The position numbers and the translations under genes are program-made. The notes below the pieces were generated by a model. The model saw only the letters and a program-made list of their open reading frames with translations, was not told where the DNA came from and did not search any database. From positions 62,001 through 126,000 of the forward strand of contig NZ_PJZH01000003.1 in assembly GCF_002858715.1 (NCBI RefSeq): a stretch of DNA of 64,000 bases. Reading direction: 5' to 3'. Shown here piece after piece: positions 42,898 through 53,217 of this stretch (within the stretch, counting starts at the first letter, position 1; every line of letters starts with the position of its first letter). Origin of the DNA: Chimaeribacter coloradensis (GTDB taxonomy: Bacteria; Pseudomonadota; Gammaproteobacteria; Enterobacterales; Enterobacteriaceae).

Positions 42898-43488
42898 TTA
42901 ATCATCCTGGTGAGGGAACAGGGTGTTATCTATCAGATCACACAGGCAATTCACGGTGAGCATATGCATCTCCTGAATGCGTGCGCTGCGGTGGGAGGGA
43001 ATACGGATCTCGACATCCTGTTGGCCGAGTAACCCCGCCAGTTCACCGCCATCGTACCCGGTGAGCGCGACAATCGTCATATCACGGGTGACCGCTGCTT
43101 CAACCGCTTTCACAATATCACGGCTGTTGCCGCGGGTCGAAATCGCCAGCAGCACGTCACCGGCGTGGCCCAGCGCGCGCACCTGTTTGGCGTAGACCTC
43201 ATCATGCAGCCGGTCATTGGTGATGGCCGTCAGCACAATGTTGTCCGCGCTCAGGGCGATGGCGGGCAGGCTGGGGCGCTCAGTCTCAAAACGGTTGATC
43301 ATGCTGGCGGCAAAATGCTGCGCGTTGGCAGCCGAGGTGCCGTTGCCGCAGCAGAGGATCTTGTTACCGTTCAGCAGGGATTGCACCAGCGTCAGGGCCG
43401 CACGGGAGATGGCATCGGGCAGGGCTTCCGCAGCTGCGATCTGGGTTTGGATGCTTTCAGTAAAGCAGGCTTTGATTCTTTCCAGCAC
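42898..43488 (-). CDS. diaA: DnaA initiator-associating protein DiaA
   Basis: This 196-residue SIS-domain protein forms tetramers that bind several DnaA molecules and promote timely initiation at oriC. The SIS segment [17 protein letters not shown] and [16 protein letters not shown] are typical. It is between yraN and dolP as in E. coli. Confidence 0.96.
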   Translation of the reverse strand: MLERIKACFTESIQTQIAAAEALPDAISRAALTLVQSLLNGNKILCCGNGTSAANAQHFAASMINRFETERPSLPAIALSADNIVLTAITNDRLHDEVYAKQVRALGHAGDVLLAISTRGNSRDIVKAVEAAVTRDMTIVALTGYDGGELAGLLGQQDVEIRIPSHRSARIQEMHMLTVNCLCDLIDNTLFPHQDD

Positions 43489-43539
43489 GTGAGTTAATCC
43501 AGTCAGTAAAGGGGCCGGGCAGAAGCACCGGCTAACAAT

Positions 43540-43908
43540 TCATTCCGCAGTGAAGGCGTTGGGCAACCACTCCAGGCTTTCCCCGGTGATCGCCAGCACA
43601 TCAAAACGGCAGGACGAGGTTTCAAAACTGGCCTGCCGCCGGGCCAGCCAGACGCGGGCCGCATGTAGCAGACGCTGCTGCTTCTGCCGGGTAATGCTGG
43701 CCGCCGCACCGCCAAAGGCACCATTGCGCCGGTAACGCACTTCCACAAACACCCAGGTGCCCCGGTCGCGCATGATGAGGTCCAGCTCACCGCCGCGTAC
43801 CGTGACGTTGGCCGCCTCAAACCGCAGGCCGGCCCGTTCAAGGTAACGGCGCGCCTGTTGCTCATAGGTGCGGCCGGTGTCACGTGTCCCTGTCAGTGCG
43901 TTCAGCAT
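43540..43908 (-). CDS. yraN: UPF0102 family endonuclease-like protein YraN
   Basis: This 122-residue protein has a PD-(D/E)XK-like core: [22 protein letters not shown]. Its function is not established to my knowledge. I chose ATG 43908 with AGGACAG upstream; the open frame continues to 44061 into lpoA, but that part has no likeness to the family. It lies between lpoA and diaA. Confidence 0.9.
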   Translation of the reverse strand: MLNALTGTRDTGRTYEQQARRYLERAGLRFEAANVTVRGGELDLIMRDRGTWVFVEVRYRRNGAFGGAAASITRQKQQRLLHAARVWLARRQASFETSSCRFDVLAITGESLEWLPNAFTAE

Positions 43909-43990
43909 GGCGTCTGTCCTGTCTTCATGCTGAGGGGAGGCGGCTGCTCCCCCCGTTACCCGGCCGGGGCGGCTTCCCCGGCGCGGGCCG

Positions 43991-46015
43991 TCAGTTGGCG
44001 GAGACCAGCGAGCCGCCGCGGTATTGCAGCCACGGCAGCTGGCGGTGGACCACACAGTCATTGTTGGCGCTCAGGCCGCCGGTGGTGCCGGACAGCTGGA
44101 AGCCGGGGATCTGGCGCAGCTCAGCGAAGTGGTTCGCCAGCGTCCAGGCATCCATGCCCATGGCGTAGAGCCGCACCAGCGAGTAGTCATTGCGGAACTG
44201 TGCGCTGGCCTGCTGCATCAGCTGCGGGTTGGCCCCGGCCAGCAGCGGGATGTCGCTGAACTGCAGCCCTTCCATCTCCAGCCGGTAGTCCGGCCCCGCC
44301 CCGGCCTGGTAGCTGCGGGAGCTGGCGTAGAGCGCGGTTTTGCTGCGGGAGCTGGTGGACATGTCGATCATCGGCTTGATCAGCGTCATCTCATCCTGTG
44401 TGGCGATGATATAGACCGCATCCACATTGCCGGACGGTGCCGCAGAGCCGGTGATCTCCGCCTCTGTCGGCGGGGCCGGGATGGTGATACCGCCGATGGT
44501 CACGCCCTGTTGCTCCGCCGGGGCAGCAACCGGTGCCGGGTTAACCGGCGTGCCGGTCAGGCGGATGCCTGCGCCGCTGTTGATCGCCTGTTTGAGTTCA
44601 CCGGCAGAGCCGAAGCCCTGTTTCAGCACCGTCTGGCCGCCCTGTTTCTGCCATTCGTCGGCAAAGGCGGTGGCGATGCGGTCGCCGAGGCTGCCGCGCG
44701 GGGCCAGCACCAGCGGCATCTGCTTGTGCTGTGCCCAGATGTGGCGGGCGGCGTCGCGCGCTTCATCTTCCGGCGAGAGGGCGAAGTAGCAGAGGTTCGG
44801 CAGGTTGGTGACCTTCTCCGGCTGGTTCAGCGCCAGGATATTCAGCGGCGTCTGCACGGTGGCGAGCTGCTCCACATTGCTTTTCAGCAGCGGGCCGACC
44901 ACCAGCGTGGCGCCATCCTGCTGGGCCTGCGCCAGCAGCGCGGGCAGCGGCTGGCTGTCAGTGTCATAGACTTTGACCTGCGCGTTGCTCACGGCAGGTG
45001 CCGGGGCGACGGGGGCAGGTGCCGGTGCTGCCGGGGCCGCGGCCGTGTCCGTTGGCGGCGCAGAGGGGCTGACGGCGGCATTTGGGTCAGCCGGGGCAGC
45101 GTTCGGATCGGTTGCCGGGTCAACCGGGGCCGGTGCAGCCGGTGGTGGGGTCAGCGCGCCGTTCTGCGCGGCGGTAAAGCCCTGCTGGATCGCATTGCCG
45201 AACACCTGCGCCTGGCCGCTCAGCGGCAGCAGCAGGGCGATTTTCGCCGTGGACGCCTGCTGGAAATTGAGCACATTGTTCAGCGGTGTCGGCAGGGTTT
45301 TGGCCGCCGGGTTTTGCGGGTAGCGGGTCTGCCACTCCCGGATGCCGGCTTTCAGGGCATCCGGGTTCTGCCGGTTATCCTGATAGACATGCAGCAGATC
45401 GAGCCAGCCCTGCAGCACGTTCTCATCGGCGTTGATCGCCAGCGTGCTGAGATCCTGGGCCGTGAGCTGCGTCAGCGCTATCCAGGTGCGGTCGAGGTTT
45501 TCCTGATGCGGCTGGCCGCTCAGGGTCGGCTCCTGCGCAATATAGGCACGGATCAGCGGCAGGCCGGGGCGCGCCTGGCTGGCGGCAATCAGCGCCTGAT
45601 AGTAACGCGCCCGCTGGGGGGCGGAGAGCAGATCGGGCTGGAGGGCATTCAGCGTGGTGGCGGCCGCCGGGGCATTCCCCTGGGCCAGTTGCAGTTCAGC
45701 GGCCAGCAGTTGCTGTTCCCGCTGTTGGACATCACTGAGCGCTTGCGGTAGTTTGCCCAGCTGTTCGGCTGCCTGCGGCAGCTTCTTCTCATTGAGCAGG
45801 GCGCGAATGGCGAGTAATTGCCAGTCAGCCTTGTTATCATCGCCGCTTTGCTGCATCTGTTGCAGATAGTAATCAGAACCGGCCGTTGCCGCGTCCTGGA
45901 TATTGGCAACCGGGGCCTGCGACGTGGGGCCCTGACAGCCGGCGGCGATCAGGGCGGCCAGCAGAACAGGCACAAAGCGCCCTTTACGGCGTCGAACGAG
46001 ATGTGAGGAAAGCAT
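43991..46015 (-). CDS. lpoA: Penicillin-binding protein activator LpoA
   Basis: This 674-residue outer-membrane lipoprotein stimulates PBP1A. It has the lipobox LIAAGC, an N-terminal helical TPR-like domain (about 30-260), a long linker (about 295-370) made almost wholly of Pro, Ala, Asp, Thr and Val, and a C-terminal domain resembling periplasmic binding proteins. I chose ATG 46015 ([14 protein letters not shown]), as in E. coli; the frame continues to 46114 without support. It is divergent from rsmI. Confidence 0.96.
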   Translation of the reverse strand: MLSSHLVRRRKGRFVPVLLAALIAAGCQGPTSQAPVANIQDAATAGSDYYLQQMQQSGDDNKADWQLLAIRALLNEKKLPQAAEQLGKLPQALSDVQQREQQLLAAELQLAQGNAPAAATTLNALQPDLLSAPQRARYYQALIAASQARPGLPLIRAYIAQEPTLSGQPHQENLDRTWIALTQLTAQDLSTLAINADENVLQGWLDLLHVYQDNRQNPDALKAGIREWQTRYPQNPAAKTLPTPLNNVLNFQQASTAKIALLLPLSGQAQVFGNAIQQGFTAAQNGALTPPPAAPAPVDPATDPNAAPADPNAAVSPSAPPTDTAAAPAAPAPAPVAPAPAVSNAQVKVYDTDSQPLPALLAQAQQDGATLVVGPLLKSNVEQLATVQTPLNILALNQPEKVTNLPNLCYFALSPEDEARDAARHIWAQHKQMPLVLAPRGSLGDRIATAFADEWQKQGGQTVLKQGFGSAGELKQAINSGAGIRLTGTPVNPAPVAAPAEQQGVTIGGITIPAPPTEAEITGSAAPSGNVDAVYIIATQDEMTLIKPMIDMSTSSRSKTALYASSRSYQAGAGPDYRLEMEGLQFSDIPLLAGANPQLMQQASAQFRNDYSLVRLYAMGMDAWTLANHFAELRQIPGFQLSGTTGGLSANNDCVVHRQLPWLQYRGGSLVSAN

Positions 46016-46077
46016 ACTGTATCCAGTGATGTTTTTTTCAAGATGCTCAATATTAAATCGGCATTCCGGACGAAACA

Positions 46078-46962
46078 ATGAATCAACACAATCAGGCAGT
46101 GATTTCTGCATCAACGCTTTATGTCGTGCCGACCCCGATCGGTAACCTGGGTGACATCACCCAGCGTGCGCTGGCGGTCCTTCAGGGCGTGGATCTGGTT
46201 GCTGCTGAAGATACGCGCCATACCGGCCTGCTGTTACAACATTTTGCAATAAATGCGCGACTCTTCGCACTTCACGACCACAATGAGCAGCAGAAAGCGG
46301 AGCTGTTGCTGGCGAAGTTGCAGGAAGGGCAGAGCATTGCGCTGGTTTCCGATGCGGGCACCCCGCTGATCAATGATCCGGGCTACCACCTGGTGCGCCG
46401 CTGCCGCGAAGCCGGCATCCGCGTGGTGCCGCTGCCGGGAGCCTGCGCGGCGATTGCGGCGCTCTCGGCGGCGGGCCTCGCCTCAGACCGCTTCTGCTAT
46501 GAAGGGTTCCTGCCCGCCAAAACCAAGGCGCGCAAGGATACGCTACAGGCGCTGATTGAGGAACCGCGCACGCTGATCTTTTACGAGTCCACCCACCGGT
46601 TGATCGACAGCCTGACCGACATGGTGGCGGTGCTGGGGGCGGATCGCTACGTGGTGCTGGCGCGTGAGCTGACCAAAACCTGGGAGTCGATCCAGGGCGC
46701 GCCGGTGGGGGAGCTGCTGGCCTGGGTGCGGGAAGATGAGAACCGCCGCAAAGGGGAGATGGTGCTGATCGTCGAGGGCCACAAAGCCACGGAAGAGGCA
46801 TTACCCGCCGAGGCGCTGCGCACGCTCGCCTTGTTGCAGAAGGAGTTGCCGCTGAAAAAAGCGGCGGCGCTGGCGGCGGAAATCCACAATGTGAAAAAGA
46901 ATTCGCTCTATCGTTACGCCCTTGAGCAACAAGAGGGTGACATTCAGGACGAAACCCCCTAA
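46078..46962 (+). CDS. rsmI: 16S rRNA 2'-O-ribose C1402 methyltransferase RsmI
   Basis: This 294-residue enzyme adds the 2'-O-methyl group to C1402 in 16S rRNA, next to the P site. The tetrapyrrole-methylase fold is recognised by [35 protein letters not shown] and the conserved LVFYESTHR-like segment [10 protein letters not shown]. Its stop codon falls inside the -10 box of rnpB. Confidence 0.97.
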   Translation: MNQHNQAVISASTLYVVPTPIGNLGDITQRALAVLQGVDLVAAEDTRHTGLLLQHFAINARLFALHDHNEQQKAELLLAKLQEGQSIALVSDAGTPLINDPGYHLVRRCREAGIRVVPLPGACAAIAALSAAGLASDRFCYEGFLPAKTKARKDTLQALIEEPRTLIFYESTHRLIDSLTDMVAVLGADRYVVLARELTKTWESIQGAPVGELLAWVREDENRRKGEMVLIVEGHKATEEALPAEALRTLALLQKELPLKKAAALAAEIHNVKKNSLYRYALEQQEGDIQDETP

Positions 46963-46965
46963 TAT
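46937..46965 (+). promoter_or_regulatory. Promoter of rnpB
   Basis: GTGACA (46937-46942, five of six matches to -35) and TAATAT (46960-46965, five of six matches to -10) are 17 bases apart, and the -10 is seven bases from the first base of the RNA. The promoter lies inside the end of rsmI and the -10 includes its stop codon. Confidence 0.8.
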
Positions 46966-46972
46966 GCGCGCC

Positions 46973-47352
<380 letters not shown>

Positions 47353-47360
47353 ATAAAGAA

Positions 47361-47394
47361 AAGCCCGGATCAGGCAACTGATCCGGGCTTTTTG
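47361..47394 (+). terminator. Rho-independent terminator of rnpB
   Basis: AGCCCGGATCAG and CTGATCCGGGCT form a 12-base-pair stem with a four-base loop, followed by TTTTT. It is nine bases after the mature RNA end. Confidence 0.95.
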
Positions 47395-47570
47395 CATTCA
47401 GCGTTACCGGCCTTCCCGGCACGGCTCAGGTTGCCGGGGGAACCGGGGAACGCTGCGTCTCTCTTTTCCATACTCTCTGATATGACGTACGGCGTATCAT
47501 GACGAACAAGGTTGCTGTGCGCAGGCAATGCCTGTCTTCACCTGCCGCAAGGGCGACGGGCAAGGGGTAA

Positions 47571-48275
47571 TCAGGTTGGCAGATCGATCAGCAGGGCGCG
47601 CATTGCGCTCTCAGCCACGATGGTCAGGCTCTGCTCTTTATAGATGAATGCGCCGTCGCCACAGGCCAGCAGCTGCTGCTCATCCCCGGCGGCGTTGTGC
47701 GCCTGCACCCGGCCGTGGATCGATTGCAGGTAGGCGCGCGGCCCGTTAAGCGTCAGCGTGTGGCGCTCACCGGCATGCAGGTCGAGCTGATGCACCCAGG
47801 CCTGCTGGCGCAGTTGCAGGCTGCCTTCCGCGCCGTCAGGCGAGGCGATCAGCTGGCAGGGCGCGCTGCGCAGGGCCAGATGCTGAAGTGTGTCACTCAC
47901 CCGCTCCGGGCAGGCGTCCAGCCAGAGCTGCATCCGCGTCAGCGGCTGGTCAGTGCTGACGTTCTGTTCGGTGTAGGTCACGTCCTGCCGGGTCGCCAGC
48001 ATCAGCGCCTCGCCCGCCTGGGCGCGCAGATGGTTGCCGAGGCTGTCGCGGTACTCCGCTTCGCCCTGGAGGATCAGGTTCAGCACATCCACGCGCGGGT
48101 AGCTGCGTGGTTGCAGGGCGGCACCGGGCGCCAGCACTTCCTGGTTCAGGACGCGTAACGCGGCGTAGCCCATCAGTTTCGGGTCAAAGTAGTGGCCAAA
48201 AGAGAAGGTGTAGCGGGCTTTAAGCCAGCCAAAGTCCGCTTTCCCGCACTGTGTGGCTGCTCTGCACGTAATCAT
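47571..48275 (-). CDS. yhaK: Pirin-like bicupin protein YhaK
   Basis: This 234-residue protein is a YhaK/pirin-type bicupin. The segment YTFSFGHYFDPKLMGYAALRVLN is highly like E. coli YhaK. E. coli YhaK is described as a redox-sensitive bicupin whose reaction is not settled. I chose ATG 48275 to match the E. coli start MITTRTARQCG; another ATG at 48290 is in frame. It is divergent from the regulator gene yhaJ. Confidence 0.92.
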   Translation of the reverse strand: MITCRAATQCGKADFGWLKARYTFSFGHYFDPKLMGYAALRVLNQEVLAPGAALQPRSYPRVDVLNLILQGEAEYRDSLGNHLRAQAGEALMLATRQDVTYTEQNVSTDQPLTRMQLWLDACPERVSDTLQHLALRSAPCQLIASPDGAEGSLQLRQQAWVHQLDLHAGERHTLTLNGPRAYLQSIHGRVQAHNAAGDEQQLLACGDGAFIYKEQSLTIVAESAMRALLIDLPT

Positions 48276-48380
48276 GACTGTGGCTCTCATTATTCAACAG
48301 GGAAATGGTAAGCGTCTGGACGCCGGATTGTTAGCCAGTTAATCTGGTTGGCATATTCAAAAATCCTGACAGAGAACAAC

Positions 48381-49283
48381 ATGGCCAAAGATCGGGCGTT
48401 GACGCTGGAAGCGTTGCGGGTAATGGATGCAATAGATCGTCGCGGCAGTTTTGCAGCGGCCGCGGATGAGTTAGGCCGCGTGCCGAGCGCCCTGAGCTAC
48501 ACCATGCAGAAGCTCGAAGAGGAGCTGGATGTGGTGCTGTTTGACCGTTCCGGCCACCGCACCAAGTTCACCAATGTCGGGCGGATGCTGCTGGAGCGCG
48601 GCCGGGTACTGCTGGAAGCGGCCGACAAACTCACCACCGACGCCGAAGCGCTGGCACGCGGCTGGGAAACCCACATCACCATCGTCTGCGAGGCGCTCTC
48701 GCCTGCGGTGCAGCTCTTCCCGCTGATTGAGCGGCTGGCGCAGAAGGCCAACACCCAGGTGTCGCTGCTGACAGAAGTGCTGGCCGGGGCGTGGGAGCGG
48801 CTGGAACAGGGGCGGGCGGACATCGTCATCGCCCCCGATATGCACTTCCGCTCGTCGTCTGAGATCAACAGCCGCAAGCTCTACAAGCTGATGAGCGTCT
48901 ATGTGGCTGCGCCGGACCACCCGATCCACCAGGAGCCGGAGCCGCTTTCAGAGATTACCCGCGTGAAATACCGCGGCATCGCGGTGGCGGACACCGCCCG
49001 TGAGCGCCCGGTGCTGACGGTGCAGCTGCTCGACAAACAGCAGCGGCTGACGGTCAGTACCATTGCTGAAAAACGGCAGGCGTTGCTGGACGGGCTGGGC
49101 GTGGCGACCATGCCCTACCCGATGGTGGAGCAGGACATCGCCGAAGGGCGGCTGCGGGTGGTGAGCGCGGAGTACAACCGCGAAACAGACATCATCATGG
49201 CGTGGCGGCGTGACAGCATGGGCGAGGCGAAGGCCTGGATGCTGCGCGAAATCCCGAAACTCTTCCAGCACCTTCAACAGTAG
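48381..49283 (+). CDS. yhaJ: LysR-family regulator YhaJ
   Basis: This 300-residue LysR-type regulator has an N-terminal HTH (about 1-65, RRGSFAAAADELGRVPSALSY) and an effector domain. The first 95 residues are nearly identical to E. coli YhaJ, which activates yhaK and yqjF-linked functions and responds to certain nitroaromatics. The start at ATG 48381 (MAKDRALTLEAL) matches E. coli. The 105-base gap to yhaK should hold its operator. Confidence 0.95.
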   Translation: MAKDRALTLEALRVMDAIDRRGSFAAAADELGRVPSALSYTMQKLEEELDVVLFDRSGHRTKFTNVGRMLLERGRVLLEAADKLTTDAEALARGWETHITIVCEALSPAVQLFPLIERLAQKANTQVSLLTEVLAGAWERLEQGRADIVIAPDMHFRSSSEINSRKLYKLMSVYVAAPDHPIHQEPEPLSEITRVKYRGIAVADTARERPVLTVQLLDKQQRLTVSTIAEKRQALLDGLGVATMPYPMVEQDIAEGRLRVVSAEYNRETDIIMAWRRDSMGEAKAWMLREIPKLFQHLQQ

Positions 49284-49290
49284 TTGTGCC

Positions 49291-49315
49291 GACGCCGGGC
49301 ATAAAGCCCGGCGTC
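49291..49315. terminator. Hairpin between convergent yhaJ and yqjG
   Basis: GACGCCGGGC and GCCCGGCGTC form a perfect ten-base-pair stem with the loop ATAAA. There is no T-tract on either side, so it may be a weak bidirectional terminator or an RNA-stabilising element. Confidence 0.5.
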
Positions 49316-49344
49316 GCGATCCCCTTTATTACCACCCATCCCTG

Positions 49345-50364
49345 TTACAACCCGTCCGTTTCCCCGTCCGGCTCCGGCGTGCCGAAGCGCGTGTCGCGCC
49401 CATGCTCCGCCAGCAGGTTCTGTTCCGGCCCGATGGAGATCACCCCGGCCGGGTTGATGGTTTTATGGCTGCGGTAGTAGTGGTTGCGGATGTGCGCCAG
49501 ATCCACCGTCTCCTCAATGCCCGGCATCTGGTAGATGTCACGCAGGAAGCCATAAAGGTTGGGATAGTCGCTGATCCGGTGGCGATCGCACTTGAAGTGG
49601 GTCACATAGACCGGGTCGAAGCGCACCAGCGTCGTCCAGAGCCGCAGGTCAGCTTCGGTCAGCTGGTTGCCCGTCAAATAACGCTGCACGCCGAGGATCT
49701 GCTCCAGGCGATCCAGCGCCTCAAACACCCCTTCCACCGCGGTGTCATACGCGGGCTGGCTGGTGGCGAACCCGACTTTGTAGACGCCGTTGTTAACCTT
49801 GTCGTAGATCCAGCTGTTGAGGTCATCGATCTCCTCGCGCAGCATCGCCGGGTAGTAGTCACCGGCGCGGGCGCCCACGGCATCAAAGGCGCTGTTGAAC
49901 ATGCGGATGATGTCCGCCGACTCATTGCTGACGATGGTCTGCTGCTGTTTATCCCAGAGTACCGGCACCGTCACGCGGCCGGTGTACTCCGGCTCCGCTT
50001 TCAGGTAGAGCTGGTAGAGGTAGTCGAGCTGGTAGAGATCGTCACCGGTGGCCGCCGGGAAATCACGGCCGAACGTCCAGCCGTTCTCCAGCATCAGCGG
50101 ATGCACCACCGAGACCGGGATCAGCGTCTCCAGCCCTTTGAGTTTGCGCATCAGCAGGGTGCGGTGCGCCCACGGGCAGGCCAGGGAAACATAGAGATGG
50201 TAACGGCCCGGCTCCGCGCGGAAGCCGCCACGGCCATGCTCGCCCGGTTCGCCATCCGCCGTGACCCAGTTACGGAACTGTGAGGTCGAGCGCTTGAAAT
50301 GGCCGCCGGTTGATTTGGTGTCGTACCAGGTGTCCTGCCAGACGCCGTCAACTAATTGTCCCAT
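49345..50364 (-). CDS. yqjG: Glutathionyl-hydroquinone reductase YqjG
   Basis: This 339-residue Xi-class glutathione transferase reduces glutathionyl-hydroquinones. The catalytic cysteine is in SLACPWAHRTLLM. The start at ATG 50364 (MGQLVDGVWQDTWYDT) matches E. coli and has AAGGAGAG upstream. The C-terminus extends about ten residues past E. coli (TPEPDGETDGL). Confidence 0.96.
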   Translation of the reverse strand: MGQLVDGVWQDTWYDTKSTGGHFKRSTSQFRNWVTADGEPGEHGRGGFRAEPGRYHLYVSLACPWAHRTLLMRKLKGLETLIPVSVVHPLMLENGWTFGRDFPAATGDDLYQLDYLYQLYLKAEPEYTGRVTVPVLWDKQQQTIVSNESADIIRMFNSAFDAVGARAGDYYPAMLREEIDDLNSWIYDKVNNGVYKVGFATSQPAYDTAVEGVFEALDRLEQILGVQRYLTGNQLTEADLRLWTTLVRFDPVYVTHFKCDRHRISDYPNLYGFLRDIYQMPGIEETVDLAHIRNHYYRSHKTINPAGVISIGPEQNLLAEHGRDTRFGTPEPDGETDGL

Positions 50365-50476
50365 TTTTTCTCTCCTTCCTTCAGTAGGGCACAGAGGCAA
50401 AAAGGGTAAGGCGGGAACGGCCCGGCACTTACCCCTTGTCATGCGTGATGTATCGTGGTGCGTTAAGTGTAGCGGA

Positions 50477-50896
50477 TCATGCCCGGCTTAAGGTTTTCGC
50501 CGCCAGCAGGCGCTTTTTCAGCAGCGCATCCAGGCTGAAGCTGCCGGCACCGGCCACGCCCAGCGCCAGGAAGCCACCGGCGATCGACAGGTTCTTCATA
50601 AACATCATCTGGTTCACCCCTTCCGCAAAGTTGCTGTGGAAGATCAGCGCCGTCAGGATGGTGAAGAGTGCGGTAATCACGGCCGTGGTGCGGGTCAGGA
50701 AGCCGAACAGAATCGCCAGGCCGCCGCCGAACTCCAGCAGAATGGTCAGGGGCAGCATAAAGCCGGGGACGCCCATGCTCTCCATATATTGCTGGGTGGC
50801 GCTGTAACCGCCGATTTTGCCGTAGCCTGCGGTGATAAACAGAATCGGCATCAGGATGCGGGCAGCCAGCAGGCCGGTATCTTCTAATTTCTTCAT
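50477..50896 (-). CDS. yqjF: DoxX family membrane protein YqjF
   Basis: This 139-residue inner-membrane protein has four predicted helices and the DoxX pattern RILMPILFITAGYGKIGGY and LEFGGGLAILFGFLTR. Its biochemical role is not well known; in E. coli the promoter responds to nitroaromatics through YhaJ. Two adjacent ATG codons exist; 50896 has better spacing to GGAG than 50899. Confidence 0.9.
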   Translation of the reverse strand: MKKLEDTGLLAARILMPILFITAGYGKIGGYSATQQYMESMGVPGFMLPLTILLEFGGGLAILFGFLTRTTAVITALFTILTALIFHSNFAEGVNQMMFMKNLSIAGGFLALGVAGAGSFSLDALLKKRLLAAKTLSRA

Positions 50897-51122
50897 CATC
50901 TTCTCCAAGGTTTTTCGCCGGGGGCATACCGCACCCGTTCGGGATTTATCACGCCTCAGGCCAGGTATCACGCGGCCTCAGGCTGTTCTGCTGTTCGATG
51001 GAGAGAAGTGTAGGGGAGGCGATGAAAAGATGTAAGCAAGGAAAACTGCTGGTTTATATCAAAAAAACTGAGTAAGTCGCGGGGCAGAAAAAGGCAGGAA
51101 AAAGAACACGGTAGCGCAGGGG

Positions 51123-51407
51123 CTACCGTGGGGAGAGCGTATTGCGGATCAGTTTAACCGTGCCCCAGATGCCGACGGCACGGCGGCCCCACTGCATCAC
51201 CTTATTGGGGTGACGGGCAGTGTAGACCGCCATCAGGCTGGAGCCGATGGCGAGGTACTTTTTCATCCCCATCAGCTTGATCCAGCCCCGGTCGTAGGGC
51301 GCGGTCGCCACCAGCCACTGGTCACACTCATCCGTCAGATCTGCGCGCTGTTCCTGAATCAGGTAGAGCAGGCGCAGTTTTTCCGCATGGCGTTCACGTG
51401 GTCTCAT
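51123..51407 (-). CDS. yqjK: YqjK family protein
   Basis: This 94-residue protein matches the enterobacterial YqjK family (CDQWLVATAPYDRGW, KYLAIGSSLMAVYTARHP). It is basic with one weak hydrophobic stretch (about 50-62). Its function is unknown to me. It overlaps yqjE in ATGA and is the last gene of yqjD-yqjE-yqjK. Confidence 0.88.
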   Translation of the reverse strand: MRPRERHAEKLRLLYLIQEQRADLTDECDQWLVATAPYDRGWIKLMGMKKYLAIGSSLMAVYTARHPNKVMQWGRRAVGIWGTVKLIRNTLSPR

Positions 51408-51811
51408 GGGATTTTCTTCTCCAGCAGGGCGCGGTCAATCTGCAACTGACGGCGCGTGGCCCCGAGCAGCGTGGAGTTCTTGGCTTTTATCAGCGTCCAG
51501 GTGCCGATGGCTACCGCCAGCGCCAGCAGAATGCCGGTGGTGATCCACAACGCCGGTTGGCGGTAGGCCGGGTCAATCGCCCAGAAGATCAGCACCAGTA
51601 AACTGACCAGGCCAAACGCCAGCAGGATTAATGAGATACCGGTCATCAGCAGCAGCTGAACCAGGTGGGATTTCTCCTCTTCCAGTTCCAGAACCGCCAG
51701 TTTCACGCGGGTTTCAACAATGCCAACCACGGTGGTGACAACACGGTGCGCAACATCCAGGGCCCCTTTGCCCGGGCCCTGGGGTTCATTAGGTTTGCGA
51801 TAATCCGTCAT
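51404..51811 (-). CDS. yqjE: Phage holin family-like inner membrane protein YqjE
   Basis: This 135-residue protein has two hydrophobic segments (about residues 50-80 and 86-108) in a hairpin, preceded by VVTTVVGIVETRVKLAVLELEEEKSHL. I chose ATG 51811 (MTDYRKPNEP), two bases after the yqjD stop region; a TTG start at 51826 is possible. Its function is unknown; it is always found with yqjD. Confidence 0.9.
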   Translation of the reverse strand: MTDYRKPNEPQGPGKGALDVAHRVVTTVVGIVETRVKLAVLELEEEKSHLVQLLLMTGISLILLAFGLVSLLVLIFWAIDPAYRQPALWITTGILLALAVAIGTWTLIKAKNSTLLGATRRQLQIDRALLEKKIP

Positions 51812-51812
51812 A

Positions 51813-52118
51813 TCAGCGTCGTGCAATCAGAACGCCAATGATCACGCCGACAGCAGCGCCGATGCCGACCCCTTTCCACGGATTATCATGGACGTAGGAA
51901 TCCGCCTGGCTGGCGATCTCTTTGGTCTGGTGGACAACTTTGTCACTGGTGTCGCTCAGGCGCACACGGGTATCTTTCAGCGTGCTTTCCGCACGGCTGC
52001 GAAGGCGGTCCCACTCGGCCAGCGGCTTCTCAGAGGAGGAGCGAAGCACATCTTCCAGCGTATCGGCCAGTGACTTGAGTTCTGCACGTAAACTATCCGA
52101 GGTGTAATCTTTTGCCAT
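51813..52118 (-). CDS. yqjD: ElaB/YqjD/YgaM-type ribosome-associated membrane protein YqjD
   Basis: This 101-residue protein has a long helical N-terminal part and a C-terminal glycine-rich membrane helix (GVGIGAAVGVIIGVLIARR). E. coli YqjD binds stationary-phase ribosomes and tethers them to the inner membrane. It has the same length as the E. coli protein. A 163-base gap separates it from yqjC. Confidence 0.95.
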   Translation of the reverse strand: MAKDYTSDSLRAELKSLADTLEDVLRSSSEKPLAEWDRLRSRAESTLKDTRVRLSDTSDKVVHQTKEIASQADSYVHDNPWKGVGIGAAVGVIIGVLIARR

Positions 52119-52281
52119 CAGGTGACTCCTTCATTTACAGGACGGTCTTGTTAACATAGAGGATTTCCGGCGGTGCGCAAATGCGATAAATCTGGTTGAT
52201 TCTTCACGCTTTTTACCCTGCCTTCACGCGGCCGGAAGGGGGCTCAGGCCCGCCTGCCGCGGTCTGGTACTGCCGGCCGGT

Positions 52282-52656
52282 TTACTGCCCGGCTTCGCGC
52301 AGCTCAGCGATCGCCTCTTCCAGTTTTTTCTGACGCACGGCAATTTTTTCCTTATCGCCGCTCGCCTGTGCTTCCTTCAGATCTTGCTGACGTTCTGCCA
52401 CTTCCTGTTGTTTCTCTTTGACCTTATCCGCTTTTTCATCGGCCAGGCTCTGGGCGGTGCAGTTGGCTTTTATCTGCGTCAGGGCTTTTTGCAGGCCATC
52501 CAGCCGGTTGCGGTTGCCCTGTTCGCGGGCGTGCGCCATCTGCTGCTCAATCGCCTGCGCCTTGCTCTCGCAGGTTTCCACCGGCGCGGCGGCACATGCC
52601 GCTGAAAACAGCGACAAAGAAACAAAGAGTGTCAGGGGAGCGCGAAACGTCATCAT
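52282..52656 (-). CDS. yqjC: DUF1090 periplasmic protein YqjC
   Basis: This 124-residue secreted protein has a signal peptide (FRAPLTLFVSLSLFSAACA) and a largely coiled-coil mature part rich in Lys, Glu and Gln (KADKVKEKQQEVAERQQDLKEAQ region, about residues 75-120). A pair of cysteines is seen in the first half of the mature protein. Its function is unknown to me. Confidence 0.9.
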   Translation of the reverse strand: MMTFRAPLTLFVSLSLFSAACAAAPVETCESKAQAIEQQMAHAREQGNRNRLDGLQKALTQIKANCTAQSLADEKADKVKEKQQEVAERQQDLKEAQASGDKEKIAVRQKKLEEAIAELREAGQ

Positions 52657-52780
52657 CCGGTTCCTTATTCAACGTGGGGCAGGGGTTCTCTCCTGGCCTG
52701 CCACCCTGTTAAGCATAGACGGGAATTACGCATCCCCCCAAAAAAACAGGCTTTTTCGGAAAAGTTTTGTGCGGGAGGGC

Positions 52781-52807
52781 AAAAAAAACGCGCCGTATCC
52801 GGCGCGT
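52781..52807 (-). terminator. Rho-independent terminator of yqjA-mzrA
   Basis: On the minus strand ACGCGCCG pairs with CGGCGCGT over a four-base loop and is followed by eight T residues. It lies 24 bases after the mzrA stop. Confidence 0.9.
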
Positions 52808-52830
52808 CGGTAAACAGGCAGCGGCATCGG

Positions 52831-53217
52831 CTAACCGATACGCAACTGATCACGGGTCAGCTTTTTTACCCAGGTCTGCTCCGCGCTGACGGCGTGCTGC
52901 TCCACGATGTAGCCCTGCGGCAGGATCACCGAGAGCGCCTCACGCGCCGCCTGCTGCTGCTGGGGCGAGGCCAGCCGGATGATCAGCGTATCATTCTCCG
53001 GTGTAATGCTTTTGATGCGGATGCCGCGCTGGTCAAGGTTCTGGTAGACGAAAAAGCCGTCCGGCAGGGAGAGCCCGTGCCGCTCAGGGCGGATCGACAG
53101 GGCGTTCTCCTGGCTGTTGCCGCGCGGCAGCGCCAGCAGGCCGAGCACGGCGAAAGCCAGCATCAGGCAGAACAGCCACTGCCAGCGCAGCGGGGAGCTC
53201 AGAAAGGGGAACTTCAT
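52831..53217 (-). CDS. mzrA: EnvZ/OmpR modulator MzrA
   Basis: This 128-residue protein has one N-terminal membrane helix (about 12-31) and a periplasmic domain. In E. coli MzrA binds EnvZ and links the Cpx and EnvZ/OmpR pathways. It overlaps yqjA by four bases (ATGA), the same coupling as in E. coli. Confidence 0.94.
   Translation of the reverse strand: MKFPFLSSPLRWQWLFCLMLAFAVLGLLALPRGNSQENALSIRPERHGLSLPDGFFVYQNLDQRGIRIKSITPENDTLIIRLASPQQQQAAREALSVILPQGYIVEQHAVSAEQTWVKKLTRDQLRIG

Noticed and set aside
43909-44061. Upstream extension of yraN into lpoA
   Set aside because: The extra residues do not match the family and the start at 43908 has a ribosome-binding site.
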